Positions 60,283 to 64,000 of a stretch of DNA of 64,000 nucleotides are shown one piece after another. How positions within the stretch are numbered: position 1 is the stretch's first letter; each line of letters opens with the position of its first letter. The stretch is from contig NZ_JAPLET010000022.1 in NCBI RefSeq assembly GCF_026391055.1, forward strand, positions 773,648 through 837,647, in the 5' to 3' direction. The notes under the pieces were generated by a model. That model was given only the letters and a program-made list of their open reading frames with translations. It did not search any database and was not told where the DNA came from. The position numbers and the translations under genes were made by a program. The stretch comes from Spirosoma sp. (lineage in GTDB: Bacteria > Bacteroidota > Bacteroidia > Cytophagales > Spirosomataceae).

Positions 60283-62790
60283 TTAGTTTCCTTCCTTAAA
60301 AAACACGCGCTTGACCCGCTCACTTACGCTGGTCAGAATTTCGTACGGGATGGTTCCCATTCGCTGGGCCAGGTCTGTAATAGGAAGCTCAGGGCCAAAA
60401 ATAATCACCTCGTCACCTTCGCTGACCGATGCGCTCGTCACGTCGATCATGGTCATGTCCATGCAGACACTCCCAACGGTTGGGCAGTGGGTGCCATTGA
60501 CCCATACATCTCCAACTCCATTCCCCAGCCGACGGTCGTACCCATCCGCATAGCCAATCGCCAGGGTGGCAATACGGGCGTCGTGGTCCAGCACGCCCCG
60601 GCGGCTATACCCAACCGACTCACCTGCGGCAACCGTTTTAATCTGGCTGACAATGGTACGAAGGGTGCCGACTGTTTGCAGGGCTGACTGCTCGGTGCCG
60701 GTTGCTTCGACGCCGTACAAGCCGATGCCTAGCCGTACCATGTCCAGTTTGTAGTCGGGGAAGCGAACGATACCCGCCGAGTTGAGCAGATGACGCTTGG
60801 GCATATAGCCAAGCTCTGCCGCCAGAAATGCAGTACACCGCAAAAAGGTCTCGTACTGCTGTCGGGAAAAAGGGTTAAACTGGGCATCGTCGGCCCCTAC
60901 CAGATGACTGAACACCGTGGCAACGTGCAGGCTTGGCTGGCGTTTCAGAAAGTCGGCAACGACGGTCAGTTCACGCTCCAGAAACCCAAGCCGGTGCATT
61001 CCGGTATCTATTTTGAGGTGGATGGGATACGTTGTCGACTGCGCACTCCCCGCTGCGTGCTCCCGACCCCTTAAAAACTCCTCCCATTCCCGCAGAAGCC
61101 GCAGGCTGTAAATTTCGGGTTCCAGCCTGTATTCGAGCAGGGTGGCGAAGGTTTCGGGAGCGGGATTCATGACCATTATCGGCAAATCGACGCCATTCTG
61201 TCGGAGCGATACCCCTTCATCGGCATAGGCGACGGCGAGGTAATCGACCCGGTGAAACTGAAGCAGTTGCGCCACTTCGGCACTGCCGCTGCCGTAGGCA
61301 AATGCCTTGACCATCACCATAATCTTCGTTTCGGACGGGCCATCGTCCCGACTGATGCGCTCGCGGTAGTAGTTCAGATTATGCGTCAGCGCGTCGAGAT
61401 TGATTTCCAGAACCGTTCCGTGGACTTTACGTTCAAGCCGGTGTACAATCCGCTCGAACGAGAACGGCCTTGCTCCTTTCACCAGAACGGTACTGTCTCG
61501 AAGCTCGCTAAACGAAAACTGCGCCAGAAACTCCTCCGTTTTTGCAAAGAATTGACTGCCATCGGCGAAAAACTGCCTGTTCCGGCTTACGACCGGTCCA
61601 ATACCAATGAACTGCCCAATGTCATTGGCCCGCATCAGGTTACCCACCTGCTCGTACAACTCCGCTTCGGGCTGGCCCGTTTGCAACACGTCCGACAGAA
61701 TGACGGTACGTCGGCTGCGGGTGCCCTGCTGGTTGAGAAAACGAAGGGCGAGTTGCAGGCCAACCATGTCGTTATTATACGAATCGTCGATCAACTCACA
61801 ATTGTTGATACCTTCTTTTTGCTCCAGCCGCATGGATACGGGCCTTAGTCGATTCAGGCGACTTTGCAGTTCAGTAGCCGACCAGGTCCGTAACGACAGC
61901 ATCGTTACCAGGCAGTGCATCAGGTTTTCGACCGAAGCCGGGTCTGTAAACGGGAGGGTCAATGACTGATCAAACCCGATGTTATTGCCCGTGAGACTGA
62001 CCTGATCGCCCTCAACCCGTCCCTGATAAGTCGCTTTTTGACCGGTTACCGACCACGTGATGAGCCGCATGTCGGGATTAACGGCCTTCAGCAGTAGGTT
62101 TACTTCCTCGTCGATATCTGCGTAGTCCGTGCAGTAGATGAGCGTACCAGCATGAATAAAGAGCCGGAGTTTCTCGGCCACTTTCTGCTTTCGGGTGCGG
62201 AATCCCTCATCGTGGGCGGTGCCTATGTTCGTAAAGATGCCGATGGTAGGCCGGATCATGGCTTCGAGGGCCTGCATTTCCTGGGTTTGCGAAATACCGG
62301 CCTCAAAAATCCCCAAGGTATGACTCTCGTTCAGCTGATGTACAGACAGCGGTACGCCTAACTGCGAATTGTAGCTTTTTGGACTTCGGGCAATCACGTA
62401 CTCATCAGCGAGGAGTTGCGCCAGCCATTCTTTTACAATCGTCTTTCCATTACTTCCGGTAATACCAATAACCGGAATACGAAACTGCCGGCGGTGTTCA
62501 GCAGCCAGCGTTTGAAGCGTTTGTAAACTGCTGTCGACCTCGATAAACTGAGCCTCGGCATAGGTTGTCAGTTCCTCCCGTCGCTCGCGGGTCAGTGCTG
62601 ATCGCTCAATAACAAACTGGCGAATACCTTTGCGATACAGATCGCCGATGAACGCGTGTCCGTCGTGGTGCTCGCCCTGAATGGCGAAGAAAACAGCATC
62701 ATTTGCCAGCGAATCCGCTGCATGCCCCGTTACCTGCCTTGAATCGGTAAACCATTGGCGGTTTACCGATTGATTTTTTGTTGTTACCAT
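60283..62790 (-). CDS. Bifunctional MurF ligase / alanine racemase
   Basis: 835 residues from ATG 62790, 8 bases after the corA stop; the frame is open into corA but only as its shadow. N-terminal half is MurF: TDSRQVTG, ATP-binding IGITGSNGKTIVKEW, AGISQTQEM, DDSYNNDMVG, adding D-Ala-D-Ala to UDP-MurNAc-tripeptide. From about residue 455 it is PLP-dependent alanine racemase: Lys in MVMVKAFAYGSGSAEV, KIDTGMHRLG, SVCMDMTMIDV. The fusion is characteristic of Bacteroidota and couples D-Ala supply with its use. Confidence 0.95.
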   Translation of the reverse strand: MVTTKNQSVNRQWFTDSRQVTGHAADSLANDAVFFAIQGEHHDGHAFIGDLYRKGIRQFVIERSALTRERREELTTYAEAQFIEVDSSLQTLQTLAAEHRRQFRIPVIGITGSNGKTIVKEWLAQLLADEYVIARSPKSYNSQLGVPLSVHQLNESHTLGIFEAGISQTQEMQALEAMIRPTIGIFTNIGTAHDEGFRTRKQKVAEKLRLFIHAGTLIYCTDYADIDEEVNLLLKAVNPDMRLITWSVTGQKATYQGRVEGDQVSLTGNNIGFDQSLTLPFTDPASVENLMHCLVTMLSLRTWSATELQSRLNRLRPVSMRLEQKEGINNCELIDDSYNNDMVGLQLALRFLNQQGTRSRRTVILSDVLQTGQPEAELYEQVGNLMRANDIGQFIGIGPVVSRNRQFFADGSQFFAKTEEFLAQFSFSELRDSTVLVKGARPFSFERIVHRLERKVHGTVLEINLDALTHNLNYYRERISRDDGPSETKIMVMVKAFAYGSGSAEVAQLLQFHRVDYLAVAYADEGVSLRQNGVDLPIMVMNPAPETFATLLEYRLEPEIYSLRLLREWEEFLRGREHAAGSAQSTTYPIHLKIDTGMHRLGFLERELTVVADFLKRQPSLHVATVFSHLVGADDAQFNPFSRQQYETFLRCTAFLAAELGYMPKRHLLNSAGIVRFPDYKLDMVRLGIGLYGVEATGTEQSALQTVGTLRTIVSQIKTVAAGESVGYSRRGVLDHDARIATLAIGYADGYDRRLGNGVGDVWVNGTHCPTVGSVCMDMTMIDVTSASVSEGDEVIIFGPELPITDLAQRMGTIPYEILTSVSERVKRVFFKEGN

Positions 62791-62798
62791 ATCCTTAA

Positions 62799-63881
62799 TT
62801 ACATCCACCGTCGCCGACGAAAATAGGCGATCATGCCAATTGTTACCAACGTCATGATTGCCCAAACAACAAAGTATCCATTCCTGGTGTGAAGTTCCGG
62901 CATATTGTCGAAATTCATTCCATACACGCCCACAATAAACGTCAGTGGCATGAAGATAGCCGAAAAGATCGTCAGCGTTTTCATGACCGAGTTCATCCGG
63001 TTGCTCACGATGGAATAATACACATCCATTAAACCGGCAATTAATTCCCGATACGAGTCTAGGGTTTCAATTACCTGATTGACATGGTCGGACAGGTCCC
63101 GCAGATACGGAATTGTGGTATGCTGGATCATGTCTGATTCGCCCCGAAGCAATGTACCGACAATATCCCGCAGCGGGTTGATGGTTCGCCGGATAAAGGC
63201 CAGTTCGCGTTTGAGTTTATAGAGCGTAGACAAGGTTTGCTGGCTGGCTCTTTCTTCCACGATTTCCTCTTCCAGTTCATCCATTTTTTCACCAATCCGT
63301 TCGGTGATCAGCAAATAGTGATCGACCATCACATCCATCAGTGCATAGAGCAGGTAATCGGCCCCGTTGCGACGGGTTTTTCCCGACGACGCTTTTATGC
63401 GTTCAATTACCGGCTCAAAAATATCCTTCGATCGCTCCTCCTGAAACGAGATAAGGTAGTTCTTACCGAGCACCAGACTAACGTGCTCAATATCGATTTC
63501 CTGCCTCTGGCGGCTGTGGTGCAGGTATTTTAGGGTTATGAATACAACGGTATCGTCGTACAGATCAAGCTTTGGCTTCTGCTCCGTATTGACCACATCT
63601 TCGAGCAGCAGTGGGTGCAGGTGATACTGCTGACCAATAGCCGATACCACTTTAGGTTCGTGAATGCCATCTACATCCACCCAGCTCACAAAAGGAGCTT
63701 CGGCCGGAGGAATTTTGCAGGCACTCAGTTTACTGCTATCGTCAATGGAATAATCGGTGGCGTTATAATTTATTCGTTTGATTTTCGTAGCGTGTTCGAT
63801 CTCCTGCCCTACATAAGTAAGCGTGCCGGGCGATGTGCCGAGCAGTTTTTCGGCCGAGCGATTGTGCCGGTGTTTCGACAT
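62799..63881 (-). CDS. corA: CorA-type magnesium/cobalt transporter
   Basis: 360 residues. Large cytoplasmic N-terminal domain (WVDVDGIHEP; DVVNTEQKPKLDLYDD), long helix, and two C-terminal membrane spans with the selectivity motif YGMNF (near residue 326) followed by WAIMTLVTIGMIAYF. Upstream of murF-alr by eight bases, so likely one operon. The start is at ATG 63881. Confidence 0.95.
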   Translation of the reverse strand: MSKHRHNRSAEKLLGTSPGTLTYVGQEIEHATKIKRINYNATDYSIDDSSKLSACKIPPAEAPFVSWVDVDGIHEPKVVSAIGQQYHLHPLLLEDVVNTEQKPKLDLYDDTVVFITLKYLHHSRQRQEIDIEHVSLVLGKNYLISFQEERSKDIFEPVIERIKASSGKTRRNGADYLLYALMDVMVDHYLLITERIGEKMDELEEEIVEERASQQTLSTLYKLKRELAFIRRTINPLRDIVGTLLRGESDMIQHTTIPYLRDLSDHVNQVIETLDSYRELIAGLMDVYYSIVSNRMNSVMKTLTIFSAIFMPLTFIVGVYGMNFDNMPELHTRNGYFVVWAIMTLVTIGMIAYFRRRRWM

Positions 63882-63924
63882 AAAGTACTAAGTAGTCCGT
63901 CTGGTAAACGGGTGTAACGTCTCG

Positions 63925-63932
63925 CAAAGATA
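63925..63932 (-). promoter_or_regulatory. Promoter -7 box of the corA-murF/alr operon
   Basis: TATCTTTG on the minus strand matches TAnnTTTG exactly, 43 bases before the corA start. The -33 element is not clear. Confidence 0.45.
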
Positions 63933-64000
63933 AATCAACTACACGGCACGTTCGGGAATGTTCAGAAAATGATGTTTTACCGGCCAGCGTGTCTAGTCAA

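Overview
The window looks like chromosome from a Cytophagales bacterium (phylum Bacteroidota), probably Spirosoma or a close relative. Four things point there. A secreted protein carries a type IX secretion (T9SS) sorting tail. The two-component pairs are LytS/LytTR-like. IcmF and MurF-Alr occur as fused proteins. Several genes are preceded by the phylum-specific promoter pattern TTG/TTTG - about 19 nt - TAnnTTTG. The genus is inferred from style, not from a database match.

Region 1 (1 to about 17,070) is the right part of an integrated siphovirus-like prophage. On the plus strand are a lysis block (membrane protein, TIGR02594-type hydrolase, and a complicated overlapping membrane/coiled-coil/glucosaminidase locus), a DUF2829 protein of the Tad2 anti-Thoeris family, a small membrane protein, and tightly packed tail genes ending in a 1,652-residue tape measure and a tail-tip-like protein. 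Then come accessory and lysogeny genes: HicAB (minus), a serine recombinase (plus), a Phd/Doc-like toxin operon whose third gene is a previously easily missed 49-residue glycine-zipper membrane protein (minus), and a tyrosine integrase (minus). The prophage ends at two tRNA-Ser genes, the likely integration target. Terminase, portal and capsid genes must lie left of the window. Both toxin operons have perfect 18-bp inverted repeats over their promoters.

Region 2 (17 to 25 kb) is chromosomal: tRNA-Ser(GGA), tRNA-Ser(CGA), type I asparaginase, TatD, an SDR, then a compact four-gene cluster (flippase-like membrane protein, GT2, NodB deacetylase, GT2) divergent from ruvC. Region 3 (25 to 37 kb) has a LytS/LytTR two-component pair, a lipoprotein intradiol-dioxygenase-like protein, a pirin-like protein preceded by a REP/BIME-like repeat, a TonB-C/MORN protein, YjbQ, a DUF255 thioredoxin-domain protein, a T9SS cargo protein, a lipoprotein, an alpha/beta hydrolase, a UMF1-type MFS transporter and tRNA-Val(GAC).

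Region 4 (37 to 64 kb) has a secreted beta-helix protein, two large sensor kinases (one with an N-terminal CZB zinc-sensing domain, one with TPRs), IcmF, a secreted SGNH esterase, an AT-rich gene-poor gap, an MpaB-like oxygenase, two secreted glycosidases (a GH43/GH130-like propeller and GH30), a SulP transporter, a THUMP-like methyltransferase, several small secreted proteins, and a corA to murF-alr pair on the minus strand.

The most interesting parts are in the prophage: the Tad2-like protein, the three-ORF overlap at 945-1940, the Doc operon with its coupled mini membrane protein, and the organised repeats near both recombinases. No insertion sequence, CRISPR array or rRNA was seen.
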